Of a DNA stretch of 64,000 nucleotides, positions 22,197 through 32,036 are shown in pieces. Origin of the DNA: Odiellus spinosus. Lineage: Eukaryota > Arthropoda > Arachnida > Opiliones > Phalangiidae. A program made the translations under genes and the position numbers. The number at the start of each line of letters is the position of its first letter. The stretch's first letter is position 1. The stretch spans positions 5,697,424 through 5,761,423 of the forward strand of contig OY987231.1 of the NCBI GenBank assembly GCA_963920705.1, written 5' to 3'. Below the pieces are notes generated by a model. That model was given only the letters and a program-made list of their open reading frames with translations, searched no databases and was not told the origin of the DNA.

Positions 22197-24314
22197 ATGT
22201 TAGGCTGCATTTTCCCTTTAACGTTGAGTTTGAGTTTACGTTCGCCTCTCTGAAGAACGTTCGTTGACAAAAACTATCTATTTTTAATCGCCCCGGGACT
22301 TCTCCAACCAGAATATGTTGAGTTTAAAATGGAAACCCACTACGCTCCTATTCAGTATTTTCAAAATTTACTCAGTATTACGGGACTACGAGTTAAGCGG
22401 ACGACGTGAAAATAATCTCGTCCGGTAGGTCTTTGACGGCGAATTTACGTTTAATTTTTGTACTTAGAGCTCAGAGTCGGATAATGAACAACTTGGGATA
22501 TCCATTGATAACTAGGCTTTTTTTCAAATATTTTAATCTCGGATAAATTGGTTGTTAATATAAAACAGACGCGTATCAAATGGACAACAATTATCCGGAG
22601 ATAAATTTTAAGCTCGATTAATAAACAAATTACGCGTTTATTCAAACGGATAACGCGAAGATAAAAATATGAAGTTTCTCGAAATCCGCGTAGAATGAAA
22701 TTTAATTATATTTTAATCTAAATTGAAAGGAACAGCGACTAAATGACTACATTCTAGCTTCGAGATCTCAATTTGGGGTAAAATCCGCAAAGAAACTCGA
22801 GTTTCAAATTGTTCTTATCGGCGAATGAATAACTAGTATAACTTGTATCAATTTCGTATGAAAATGAGTACGTATAAAAAGTTTGCCTTACATTCAGATA
22901 CGTAAACTCGAATAAGAAATGGATTTGTTTTCGCGAACGGATAATATCTGATTGACATTCACGATGGTCTTATTCAAGTAACACATGTTATAGTAATTCC
23001 GAGCTCTAATTGTACTTAAGATCTTACCAATGAATAAAGCCGCACAGAGGAAAGTATAATATAAATCCAGACAAGGTACTCGTACAAATATAATAAAAAA
23101 GGTCCTTGAATATTTGATAATCAAATGATATTAAATTAATCGTTTCTGGACCGAATTGCTTTCGTAAACACAACAAGATGAGCATCCAGCTACCTAACGT
23201 AAAGAAAGAGATGGCGTCTTTAGGCTAGGACTATTAAAACAATGAACACCTATCTTAATAGATAAAGACGAATAACAAAACTTGGCCAGGTTCAAAAGCA
23301 AAAGTGTGAAGTAACAAAATCACGTTTCTGGCTACTAAAGACAGAGCGTGTGTTTTTGTTAACCTACTTTTGCCCGCAATGTTTTGGCCGTTAGAGGACG
23401 CCTGCAGGTATGTTATTCATCTTTATCTATTAAAGTGAGATTTTCGAATACCTATGGATTATATTTTTTAGTTTTATCATACTATTAAAAAACTTTATTC
23501 AAAGTTTTATACATCTGGGATGAAGCATTTTTAATCGAGGGGTCAGACACTCTTGAATTCGTTGTACACCTGAGTTCACTGAGTTCATCTTTGACAGTGC
23601 ATTAAGTTCGAACTCTTATGAACTCGGAGTTCAGCTTTGACAGTGCATTAAATTCGAACTCTTATGAACTCTGAGTTCAGCTTTGATAGTGCAGAGTTCA
23701 AAAATTTTGTACACCTTAGTTCGCGAGTGTCTGCCCCCTCGTTTTTAATAAACTTCAAAACTAATCCGTTCAAAATATATATTTAATTATTTTCCCGATA
23801 TATGACGAAGTTCATTTCTGGAACGTAATTAATGTAATTTTCATTGGTGTTAGAACGCCATAGAATCAACTGTAGTCTCTACAATAGCCACGCGATCATA
23901 GTGCGATGACGTAGTATTGCGGGGAATTTTTATTTTCAAAATTTCAAAAATGGCGGTTTAAAAATCTGTATTTTTACTGTCTCCGTAATTATTTTCTATA
24001 ATATATGTATATATATTTTAAATCGTTTTTTAACAATCTTTCCGAAAATGCTACTCAATTTCCATTTGGAGTTCGTGAAAAATACGTGACAGCCTCACTT
24101 TAAGATAGGTGTTCAATGTAGTTAAGATTTAGGCAAATACCGTAGAATTATTTAAATGTTAATTACCATTCATGAACGTTCCAAATAGACATATTATGAA
24201 TGTTGCCAAGATGATACTCTTTTTGTTCGATAGTTTTGGCCATAAAGTTTCGAGCTTATCGTAAAATACTTTTTGTACAGTATAAAAATTAACTTCGCCC
24301 GACGATTTATCCAT
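16631..24314 (-). CDS. Membrane fatty acid hydroxylase / sterol desaturase-family enzyme
   Basis: Complete seven-exon minus-strand gene of 329 aa: 24314-24167 (ATG), 23145-23028, 20990-20872, 20805-20678, 19313-19130, 17922-17802 and 16802-16631 (TAA). All phases agree. The predicted ER protein has hydrophobic segments near residues 35-48, 65-90, 122-150 and 155-171, and the three histidine clusters of the di-iron family: HRFMH (179-183), HKMHH (192-196) with AMHPVE near 210, and FHDNHHQYFHVNFG (267 onward). These ligands bind the di-iron site that hydroxylates or desaturates lipid substrates. The specific substrate cannot be read from sequence. Exon 2 is the least certain: it was chosen because its phase and its GFIHW-FFYVRKRD junction fit. 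The intron 20871-20806 is only 66 nt and stop-free. The last exon's acceptor (TTCGAAG) has a poor pyrimidine tract. An AATAAA lies 16 nt after the stop. Confidence 0.86.
16942..17342. mobile_element. AGGGAGAATGCAAC MITE copy 3
   Basis: TTAA at 16938-16941 precedes AGGGAAAATGAAACC. The right end GGTTGCATTCTCC is slightly truncated. It is located in the hydroxylase's last intron (16803-17801), in a different position from the copy at 8061, so the two insertions are independent. Confidence 0.83.
18128..18413. mobile_element. GTTCACACTAG-family MITE in hydroxylase intron 5
   Basis: Left GCTACGGTTACACTAGC and right CTAGTATGAACGCAGC are inverted. The interior holds the family markers CCGATATTCAAAT and ATCGATTC. 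About 285 bp, in the intron 19129-17923. Non-coding. Confidence 0.8.
18467..18523. other. 57-nt hairpin, about 20-bp stem
   Basis: TGGCCAACTTAGATAAGCTCC pairs with GGAGCTGATCTAAGTTGGCCA around a 15-nt loop, with one mismatch. It lies inside an intron of the hydroxylase gene and would be transcribed with it. The size resembles a miRNA precursor or a collapsed tiny MITE. I have no evidence for either. Confidence 0.6.
18612..18770. mobile_element. AGGGAAACTTGGAGC MITE, partial
   Basis: Begins with TTAA (18608-18611) and AGGGAAACTTGGAGCTAAAA, then jumps to the family's central palindrome and stops without its right end. Truncated copy in hydroxylase intron 5. Confidence 0.7.
19436..19772. mobile_element. 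CAGAAGCC-family MITE copy 3 (7-bp TSD)
   Basis: Complete inverted ends. Duplication GAGGTAT (19429-19435) and GAGTTAT (19773-19779). It lies in hydroxylase intron 4, in the opposite orientation to copies 1, 2 and 4 as judged from the asymmetric interior. Confidence 0.9.
20310..20575. mobile_element. GTTCACACTAG-family MITE in hydroxylase intron 4
   Basis: Inverted ends GCTACGGTCACACTAG and CTAGTATAAACGCGGC. TTTA lies directly on both sides (20306-20309 and 20576-20579), which may be the target duplication. Closely related to 18128-18413 in the next intron of the same gene. Confidence 0.8.
21366..21983. mobile_element. CGAGGGGT element with 8-bp TSD and internal minisatellite
   Basis: Short inverted ends CGAGGGGTGGACAT and ATGTCCGACCCCTCG, with perfect 8-bp duplication CATCTCGA (21358-21365 and 21984-21991). 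The interior is made almost wholly of degenerate TAAATC-type words. It includes five near-perfect copies of a 20-bp unit AAATCCTAAGATTTTTTTCT at about 21598-21705. The 8-bp duplication suggests hAT. It lies in hydroxylase intron 2 and is non-coding. Confidence 0.85.
22117..22216. repeat. Solo MITE right end with a ~49-bp poly(A) run
   Basis: TTTAAACAATAAGGAATCGATA, then an uninterrupted A run (about 22146-22194), then TTAGGCTGCATTTTCCCTTTAA. This is the right end of the AGGGAGAATGC family with its normally 6-nt A tract expanded by slippage. It is not a retroposon tail. Confidence 0.75.
22467..23006. mobile_element. GAGCTCGGAAT MITE copy 1 (TA TSD)
   Basis: Ends GAGCTC.GAGTC and ATTCCGAGCTC are inverted, with TA on each side. 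The sequence is closely similar to 52877-53413 (reverse) and 53944-54467. A TA duplication suggests a Tc1/mariner-related MITE. Its right end is about 20 bp from the donor of hydroxylase exon 2 (23028). Confidence 0.83.
23434..24099. mobile_element. AGTGAGGCTGTCACG-family element, copy 2 (TTAA TSD)
   Basis: TTAA (23430-23433) precedes AGTGAGATTTTCG, and the right end GTGACAGCCTCACT is followed by TTAA (24100-24103). About 23575-23735 inside holds two to three tandem copies of a ~55-bp unit (GAGTTCAGCTTTGACAGTGC) also found at 6660, 15960 and 25465. It fills most of the intron between the first two hydroxylase exons. Confidence 0.75.
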
Positions 24315-24604
24315 TTTGTTCGTACGAACTCTCGGAGAGTTTAGACGATAAATATAGTTATTGTCATCATTATTATCTTGTACTAGAAAGTTTATCAGTC
24401 GACGTTTAAGGTCGTTTAATCAGAGAGTACGTATAGCTTGGATGAATGAGCTAAAGGAGTGGCGAGTCGTCTACTGCGTTAGTGTTTGACGTAAGTTGGA
24501 GATAGTACCATATAGGCGTTCTCCTAGGCGCGTCTATGTCAGCTGCTACGTGTCAACATATAAATCCAATCTGGGTCTATTCAACTTCCGGATATCAGTG
24601 CTAC

Positions 24605-25023
24605 CAGAGGTATATAATAACCCCCTTCGGGGGGGAAGTATGAAAGCCCCTATACTACCAATGCTAAAAATCACGAACAACAAGAGCCCGCTGCTGACTA
24701 TCTAGGCCACTAGCTCGCGCTGGACTTCTCAATGTCGCTACTCTAGTAAATGGTCTTTGTATAAACAAGACGGCTCGATTTGTGTTTAGAACTTCCCGTC
24801 TCAGGAGTCAGGCTGTCTGTTAAAATGGAGTCGAAGGTTGACTTCAACTCGCAAGTTCCGGAAGTGTGCGTAGGGAATATTTAGTGAGGCTCAAAATGGT
24901 GTAACTATTTTTTGGGAGTAAAGCGGTGTGTCGATCCGCCGCGATTTACGCCGGGCACTTGTTGTTCGTCGATTTTGCCTACCTTTCATACTTCCCCCCG
25001 AAGGGGGTTATTATATACCTCTG
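24605..25023. mobile_element. CAGAGGTA MITE copy 2 (7-bp TSD)
   Basis: Nearly identical to 12895-13312, with perfect duplication GTGCTAC (24598-24604 and 25024-25030). The insertion lies about 290 bp upstream of the hydroxylase start codon, so it may now form part of that gene's promoter region. This is inference. Confidence 0.94.
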
Positions 25024-25030
25024 GTGCTAC

Positions 25031-27379
25031 CCTATATAGGGCGTCTTTTATTTTTCGTCCGGCAAAGACTAAAAACGTCAAGTCTATTATTTACTCTTGA
25101 CTCTTTTTATCGACTGTTCATTGCCTGTTTCGTTAATAGGAGAGGTACCGTAAGTAGAGATATCCCAGCTTGAGCTCGAGTGCTCGACTAAACCGTGCAC
25201 AAAATGTTGTACAGGAAATTCAGAAGCTTGTATTCCATTTACTATATTTTCTATGGTGCCAACCAGAGTCTCCGCTTTAACACTTTCCAAAACGAACTAA
25301 ACTAAAGGTTTATTTTTAAATAAAATTGAAAATAGGCATGCGATGATACTTCAATTACTGGTTAATATTTCACGAAATCCAAATATGAGTAGCATATTCG
25401 GAAAGTTTGTTAAAAAACTATTCAAAATATATGGCATAGAACAAAATTACAGTGACAGTAAAACTTGAATTCGCCGTATATCTGAGTTCGAACTCTTATG
25501 AACTCTAAGTTCAGCTTTGATATTGCAAAGAGCCCAAAAATTTTGTACACCCGACTTCGCGAGTGTCTGCTGCCCCCTCATAAAAATACATGTTATATTC
25601 GAAATTTTTGAAATAACACACTACCTCATGGCAATATGGTCGCGTGGCTATTCTAGTCTATAGTTGATTCTCACGCGTTCTGACAAGTGATAAGGTCGCT
25701 TTCGCTCGCCGCGGGGTCTCTTTCGTGAAAGTACTTAATCCAAAACGTTCTATTTTTCGTGTGAATAGTATCGTTAATAAATAGGCTTACGTCATGCATC
25801 GGAAAAGAAATGACCCATATATATAAATATATCTTTTTTTTTAATTTCCACTTTGAAGTTTCTTAAGAACGCATCAACCGTCCCAGAGGTATATAATTTT
25901 TAATATTCCGTTTTAATAGTATGATAAAAATAAAGTCTATAGGCATTGGGAAACAAATGGTGACAGCTGCTCAATTTAAAGCCAAAAAGCCTTACACCAA
26001 CTCATTAATGCTCAAATAGGTGAATTAACATTTATCCAGTACACCTTGCGATTTGGTTGATATTTTAAACGATAATTAAAGCTTAAATGTTTGTAAGATA
26101 AGGTTTAAAAAATTGTGATAATTTCAATTATGAGAGGATTATAATTTATAGTTTCTAAACCTAAACCATTGCCAGTCGGCACTTCCGCCCAAAAAATATC
26201 ATCGAAAACCCTCTAAATTGCATGTTACTAAACTGCCAACCTTGAATATATCAGCTAAATGTTTCTTAAAGTAAAATAAGTTATTTAGGTATTTCTTATT
26301 ATATAATAAACGCGGACAATCTAATGGAAATGAACCCAGATAAGATAGTAAATATATCGAATGACGCTTGGATTTTTAAACACGAAGGTCATGCTTTATT
26401 CGAATCGTGATGTGTGTTTGGAAAAATAATAAAAATACCTTATCATTTTATTTTATTTTTACCTAGATATTAAAAAATTGTAGTTAGTTAAGTTAATGCT
26501 AAATTACGTGCATAATTACGTACTAAATAAAATTAAATCGCTAGTTTCTGGCCATTTGGCGTGGATCGCGGGTGGCGTGACGCGTAATCGTGGAGAAAAG
26601 GGTTTCACCGCGCGTTTCAGAGCTTGTTATACGTTAGAAGTTCACACTAACGTATCGCAATCGATTTTAATCGGTTTCATCCGAGTCAAACCGATATTTA
26701 AATCGCTCGTAATCGTTTTAAGTACCGCCTTTTCAAGCTAAAGCTACGGAAAACGATAAGAAGCTCTATAAGATACGGATATACTATCATTTCTTAATCA
26801 AACCGATATTCAAAGCGTCAGGAATCGTTTTAAGCGTCACACAATCACACATTATCTTTATAAATCGATTTATCATAGCTTCATCTATCGGTTGTTGAAA
26901 CCGAATCGGTATGAAACTGGTTTCCGAAGCAGTTTCGAGAAATCGAATCAAATCAATTCGATAAAAGCCGATTTTCCGTTCACACGACTCCAGCGAAACG
27001 TTTTGAAAAGGTTTAAATCGATTCCAAGGCGTAATATGAACGCGGTTTTAGTGACGTGCAAATTCAATCTCGATCTTCGCGGTTAATTTGTAAAGAAATG
27101 GTTTTCAATTCGATATTCATATTCTGATACAATCGTCTTAACTATCTCTTTAATAAAAGATATCTACGTCTGTCGCTTCATCGTAGCGATCGATCAAGGT
27201 CGTGGAAGGCAAAGTACTTGAAAAGAAATTTGATCCGAATCCAAAAAATTCTATCAACGAAATAAAGACAGTTATCTTGGAATAAACTGAAAGGGCATCC
27301 TATTCCGCATCGTAACACACTTTAAAGCTAAAAACTCGAGAGTTAAGTACAGTTTATAATCCGGTTTTAAGTTTTTAAA
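25031..27379. other. Intergenic interval between hydroxylase and PBLD genes
   Basis: These two genes are divergently transcribed from either side of this interval. It contains part of the AGTGAGGCTGTCACG family with the GAGTTCAGCTTTGA repeat (25465-25980) and GTTCACACTAG-family copies (about 26640-27050). I found no convincing coding region. The short frame at 25087-25290 (minus) has no recognisable domain. Confidence 0.5.
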
Positions 27380-30300
27380 ATGTCTCGATCTTTTCCCTTG
27401 TTCATCGTGGATGCCTTTACCGATCAACCCTTCGGAGGTAATCCAGCGGCCGTCTGCTTACTCGAGAGTGACGATGTAAGATTCTTACTTATTGTAAACG
27501 TATTTGTTAAAAGCGAATTGAAAGATTATCTAATTCAAAATATAAAAATGGACCAGAAAAATGGTTAATTCTTCAAGGTCATTTCTACCAGCTGCTCAAA
27601 ATCGTTAATAACGAATCTTGGTAAAGAGAGGCGGAAGAAAAAATAAATTTTTTATCGATTCTTCATCTACTAATTATAAGTATTCAAGAAATATATCCCA
27701 ATGATTTTCACAATCAAAATAGATCCAGATTTCGCTGTTATAAATAACGTGCGATGCGATGCGACAAACGTGGCGCGCAACATGACGCGTGCCACGAGTA
27801 TTTTGTTCACTGGAAGGCAAGACGTCACGCGATTAACTGGATGATGTCAATTTAAAAGAACAGTGAAATCTGGATTTATTTTGATTTTTAAAATCATTGG
27901 GATATATTTCCTGAATGATTAACTACGCGGATAGGTCTTAGAATTAGTAGAGGAAATCACTTGATTTTCCTCTTTACAATACCTTTAAAGATTCGGGCCT
28001 TGTCAAGCCACTGAATTTAATCACGAGAAGTGTTTTTACAAACGCGTGACATCGGCTTTTCCAATGAGTAAAACCCTAAAAATCTTCTAATTTGGTAAAA
28101 AATGCAGGTCCAAATTGGAAAATTGCAACAGAATTCGACCAAATACAATACACCAAATGAAAAACCAAAATTAAAATGCTTTAGTACAATTTTGTTGAAT
28201 TTGGGTTATTTCATTTCATCTATTTGTTAGAATTTTGTTGGAATTACCCAATTTGGACCATTTCTGACCAAATTCGAAGATTTTTCCTGGATGGTTAAGC
28301 CGATATCTTTGGTTATTCCATGGGAGCGTATTGAAATGAGGAGTAAAACCGACGTCATGCGGATAAAAACAGAGTCGCGCATTTTGTTCAATTTTTTTGT
28401 GATTAAATTCGCCAGCTTAGCGCGATAGGAATTAGGGAATGCAATGTTTGTTATCGTTTACGTATAGGAAATCTCCGACGAACTGAAACAGAAAATGGGG
28501 GCCGAAATGAATCTATCCGAAACGGTGTTCTTGTCCAAGCTGGACCCGAGATTAGACTTTAAAACGGGCACCACATTCGGAATCCGTTGGTTTTCGCCGA
28601 CGGTTGAAATTGCGTTATGCGGACACGCCACCTTGGCAGCCGCCAAAGTATTAGCGACAATATGCAGTAAGTGTATCAAAAATCAGATTTTATTTATATA
28701 AACGAAAATGGAATAATTATAAATTTGTTTTAAAGCCAACAGAAATCCAACTCTCAATTTGGAAAGCAAGTTCTCTGGAACGCTGTACGCTAGCCCGCAA
28801 CTAAACGGACTAATTACTTTAAATTTTCCGAAACACGTACCGAAGAAAATATGGCATGATAGATACGACGCCCTCGTCAAAGTAAGTTTAGACTCTAAAG
28901 TTACGTTCACACTTCGCACTTTGAAACCGTTTTCAAACCGTTTCGAATGATAAAATCGTCTTTTCAAGATATTAATTTGGTTTCTTGATCAAAGATCTAG
29001 ACGGGTAACCCCAAAATTTTATAATTTGACCTTTCCAAAACGGTTAAAAACGGTTTCGAAGACTGAAGTGTGAAACAGCTAAAGAGTGCCTCAACTCAAT
29101 ATGAAGTAACTTAAGCCTCGTTCATACTTGAAGGCAAAATCGGTTCCGAAACAGGTCTTCGTCGTTTTCAACAGACGCGTTCATTTTAAGCCTTGGAATA
29201 GATTTAAATCGTTTCAAAACGTTTCGTTAGAGTCGTGTGAACGGGAAACCTTTCTTTCTCGAATCGATTTGATTCGATTTCTTGAAACTGCTTCGGGAAC
29301 CAGTTTCATACCGATTCGGTTTCAACAACCGATAGATGAAGCTACATTAAATCGATTTAAAAAAGATAACGCGCGAAAACGTGACGCTTAAAACGATTCC
29401 TGGTGATTTGAAAATCGATTTGATTTTACCGTTTCAAACCGATTAAGAAATGAGAGTGTGACTGTAGCTTAAGAGAAATCGAAGCGCGACGAAGCGTTTT
29501 AGATCTACGTATGAACGAAGTTTTATAGTTTCGATTTATTTGACCAAATAAAAAATATGATACTGAATAAAAACAAATTTAATTTAAAATTACCTTAAAA
29601 CGTTATTTAAATCATATAGAGATACGTTTTTTTCCACGAAAGTCACGCACTCTTTTTAAACATGGTCGAATAAAATCCATATATCGATTCGTATAGAGGA
29701 ATAAACTGAATTGTTTTTTTTTTTTTTTTTTTTTTCAGGCGGTGGTTGGAGATTTGCCTTACGTAGATGTTCAATTTGGATTCGAAACAAGAAAGCTTCT
29801 AATTCGATTGGATGACCAAGTACAAATGTAATTACCAATGTCCAAAGTAAATGAACCCAAATTATAGGAGAGCTAGGGCAAAACGAAAAAGGTTTAAGAT
29901 GAAAGGTTACGGCCATTTGCATTTTAATAGGGCTCATTTTTGGACTTTTGTTCGCTTTCTATCGAGTGGCAAAACATCTTTTTGGAATGGCGAAACATAA
30001 TTTTATGATCTTAAAAGAATCAAGAGAATGTTTATTATGTTCGCGGGAAGGCAAGGCGTTCCGCGATTGGTTGGAGGGGGTCAATTTAAAAGAGCAGTGA
30101 AACCTGGATCTATTTTGATCAACTTGATTTTCCTCTTCACCCTCCCTTAAACGCTGCTCGTTCAAAGTTATTCGCTCTTAAAATAAAATTAAATAAATTT
30201 AGTAATATACCTTAGACATTCTATCTATTCAAAAATGTGACGCGTGTCTTTTCTGTACAGAAGTATTTTAATTTCAGGTCAGTGTTCAAAAGTTTTCGAC

Positions 30301-32036
30301 CAGCTTACGACGAAATGGTGAAGCTAGAAGACGCTATGGAAGGAGTTTGCGTCACGATAAAAGGGTCGATATCGAACGGTTGCGTTAATAACCAAGGCGA
30401 GGTTTACGACTTCGCTTCAAGATTCTTCGCGCCATTTGTTGGAGTAAATGAGGACCCCGTCTGTGGTAATTACGTATTCAAGCAACCAATACATTCTTCC
30501 AGAAGCCGATGAAGCCCTCCTTTGAAGTCTACTACTCTAATGTTCCATATAGCGCGCCTCTCTGTATGGGTAAAATTCACGATTTTAAGAGATCGGAGGG
30601 GTCCTACTTCATACCCCCTGTCTACGGAAAATTGGAAATTCTCTCTCTCCACAAACGACGACGTTTTTTTGACGAACTCCAAGGCTACTAGAGATATTCA
30701 GTCGACGAACTCCCGCTCCGAAAATATCTACCGTTAGGAGGCGTACGAATCGCGCTTTTTGACACTAACCCATACAGAGAGGGGTAGACAAGACCCGGGA
30801 GTAATAGACTTCAAAGGAGGGTTTCATCGGCTTCTGATTCTTCTCGAGTAAAAACGGACTACAGTGTTGTAGTATCGCGATAAATTATACCAAAACGCTT
30901 CTAAATTCGAAAAAATCCCTGCCTTTGACAATGCTAAAATGATTACGTGTAATCCGTAATCGGTGTACAGGGAATCCGAGAATGATTAGCCCCGTGGGCG
31001 TGGCTGCCGAATGATTGGAAATACATAATATTGATAGCCAAGCCGTCGCGTTCATCCAAAATTGCTCCCATTTTTTCCTTCACTGAAATCCAAACTTAAT
31101 CAACTTTAAGAGTTAATTTCAACACCAAAAATTGCTCAAAATTCCGTTACATTTTTAGCAGGCTGATTTTAAAGATATTTTAAATTTAACGAATCAAACT
31201 ACAAAATTAACGTAAAATAAATAGCATGATGATTCAGCTTCGTCTAAAAGTTCTTATTCTATAGGTTCAGCGCACTCAATTCTGACTCCGTATTGGAGCG
31301 AAATTCTTGGAAAATCCGAGTTAAATGGTAAATTAAAATAAGTTCCTTCATCAGTTCATGTACAAATTATATTGTAGACGGACCCACGACAAAAACCGCA
31401 GCCGCCATAGGTTTTGCTTGAGATATAAAATTCTCAGCTATTATTTAAATTGTTGTAGGACGCGTAGGAGATGGCGCTGTGGTCGCAGTATGTAGACGTA
31501 GGGAAGAGATTAGTTCAGTGTAGGGCGAACTGGAGGGCCTGAAATCGAAGTGATGGGAATTTAGCCACAGTCTCTGTGGGTTCCTCTACAGTATACTTGG
31601 TCCATGACCAGGGCATTAATTACAACCAAATATGTTATGGCGTATAATCGTGAGAACCTAATTCGACGAATATTTTATTATTGGACAGTTGTTCAGTAAT
31701 CCCCCCTTTTCACAAATTCAAAGTTATTGTTCATACCTAATTGGACAAATGTCCAGTAACCCCCTCTCAAAAATGAAAAGTTATGGAACATTTGGAAATT
31801 TATCGGACATTGCCCATGCAGTGTTCCGCGCTTATTTCCGTCCCTGGTGGCGGCGCTCTCAACTGCGTCGCTAGTCTAGCTTCGAACCTTAGTAATTGAC
31901 CATATATACTTTATATTCCGCAGCCTTGCAAAGCTCGCCGAGGGTTGGAGAATTGAAATTGTCGATGCGCGAGGACGGTCGAGTCGATATCGGTGGCAAA
32001 GCGAGAATAGTCGTGAAAGGAACGATCGAAATCTAA
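27380..32036 (+). CDS. PBLD: PBLD: phenazine-biosynthesis-like (PhzF-fold) domain protein
   Basis: Complete seven-exon gene of 297 aa: 27380-27475 (ATG), 28468-28666, 28736-28881, 29739-29827, 30278-30465, 31265-31327 and 31924-32036 (TAA). All phases match. Length is close to the usual ~290 aa of the family. Seen: FIVDAFTDQPFGGNPAAVC (8-26), NLSETVFL with the Glu50 that corresponds to the PhzF catalytic acid, GHATLAAA, and the second-lobe hallmarks FAPFVGVNEDPVCGSAH and SPRVGELKLSMREDGRVDIGG near the C-terminus. The fold consists of two similar lobes around one active site. Bacterial PhzF is an isomerase, but the substrate of animal PBLD is not known to me. The protein is probably cytosolic, as no signal or membrane segment is seen. 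The acceptor of exon 4 follows a 22-nt T run. Introns 1, 3, 4 and 5 carry MITEs. Confidence 0.96.
27686..27917. mobile_element. Inverted-repeat MITE in PBLD intron 1
   Basis: Arms of nearly 50 bp run from CAAGAAATATATCCCAATGA to TCATTGGGATATATTTCCTG. The flanks AAGTATT and AATGATT agree at 5 of 7 positions, so it may be another 7-bp-duplication element, but the match is weak. The central part, rich in GCGATGCGATGCG, is non-coding. Confidence 0.65.
28070..28300. mobile_element. Second inverted-repeat MITE in PBLD intron 1
   Basis: Inverted arms share AAAATCTTC.AATTTGG and GTCCAAATTGG / CCAATTTGGAC. Boundaries are approximate and no target duplication was resolved. Non-coding. Confidence 0.6.
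28898..29089. mobile_element. Short GTTCACAC-type MITE in PBLD intron 3
   Basis: Left GTTACGTTCACAC and right GTGTGAAACAGC are inverted with TAAA on both sides. The interior has AAACCGTTTTCAAACCG. About 190 bp, similar to 11579-11733 and 54742-54917. Confidence 0.7.
29115..29468. mobile_element. GTTCACACTAG-family MITE in PBLD intron 3 (TTAA flanks)
   Basis: Left GCCTCGTTCATACTTG and right AGAGTGTGACTGTAGC, flanked by TTAA at 29111-29114 and 29469-29472. It carries the family's CCGATTCGGTTTCAACAACC core. Confidence 0.75.
30500..30836. mobile_element. CAGAAGCC-family MITE copy 4 in PBLD intron 5 (7-bp TSD)
   Basis: Perfect ends and perfect duplication ATTCTTC (30493-30499 and 30837-30843). 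It starts 34 nt after the donor of PBLD exon 5, and its open frame runs on from that exon's read-through frame only by chance. Confidence 0.94.
31662..31846. mobile_element. hAT-like MITE in PBLD intron 6, left end decayed
   Basis: Internal GGACAGTTGTTCAGTAA and GGACAAATGTCCAGTAACC blocks and an intact right end CTTATTTCCGTCCCTG. The left terminus is worn. Same family as 4332-4566. Confidence 0.72.
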
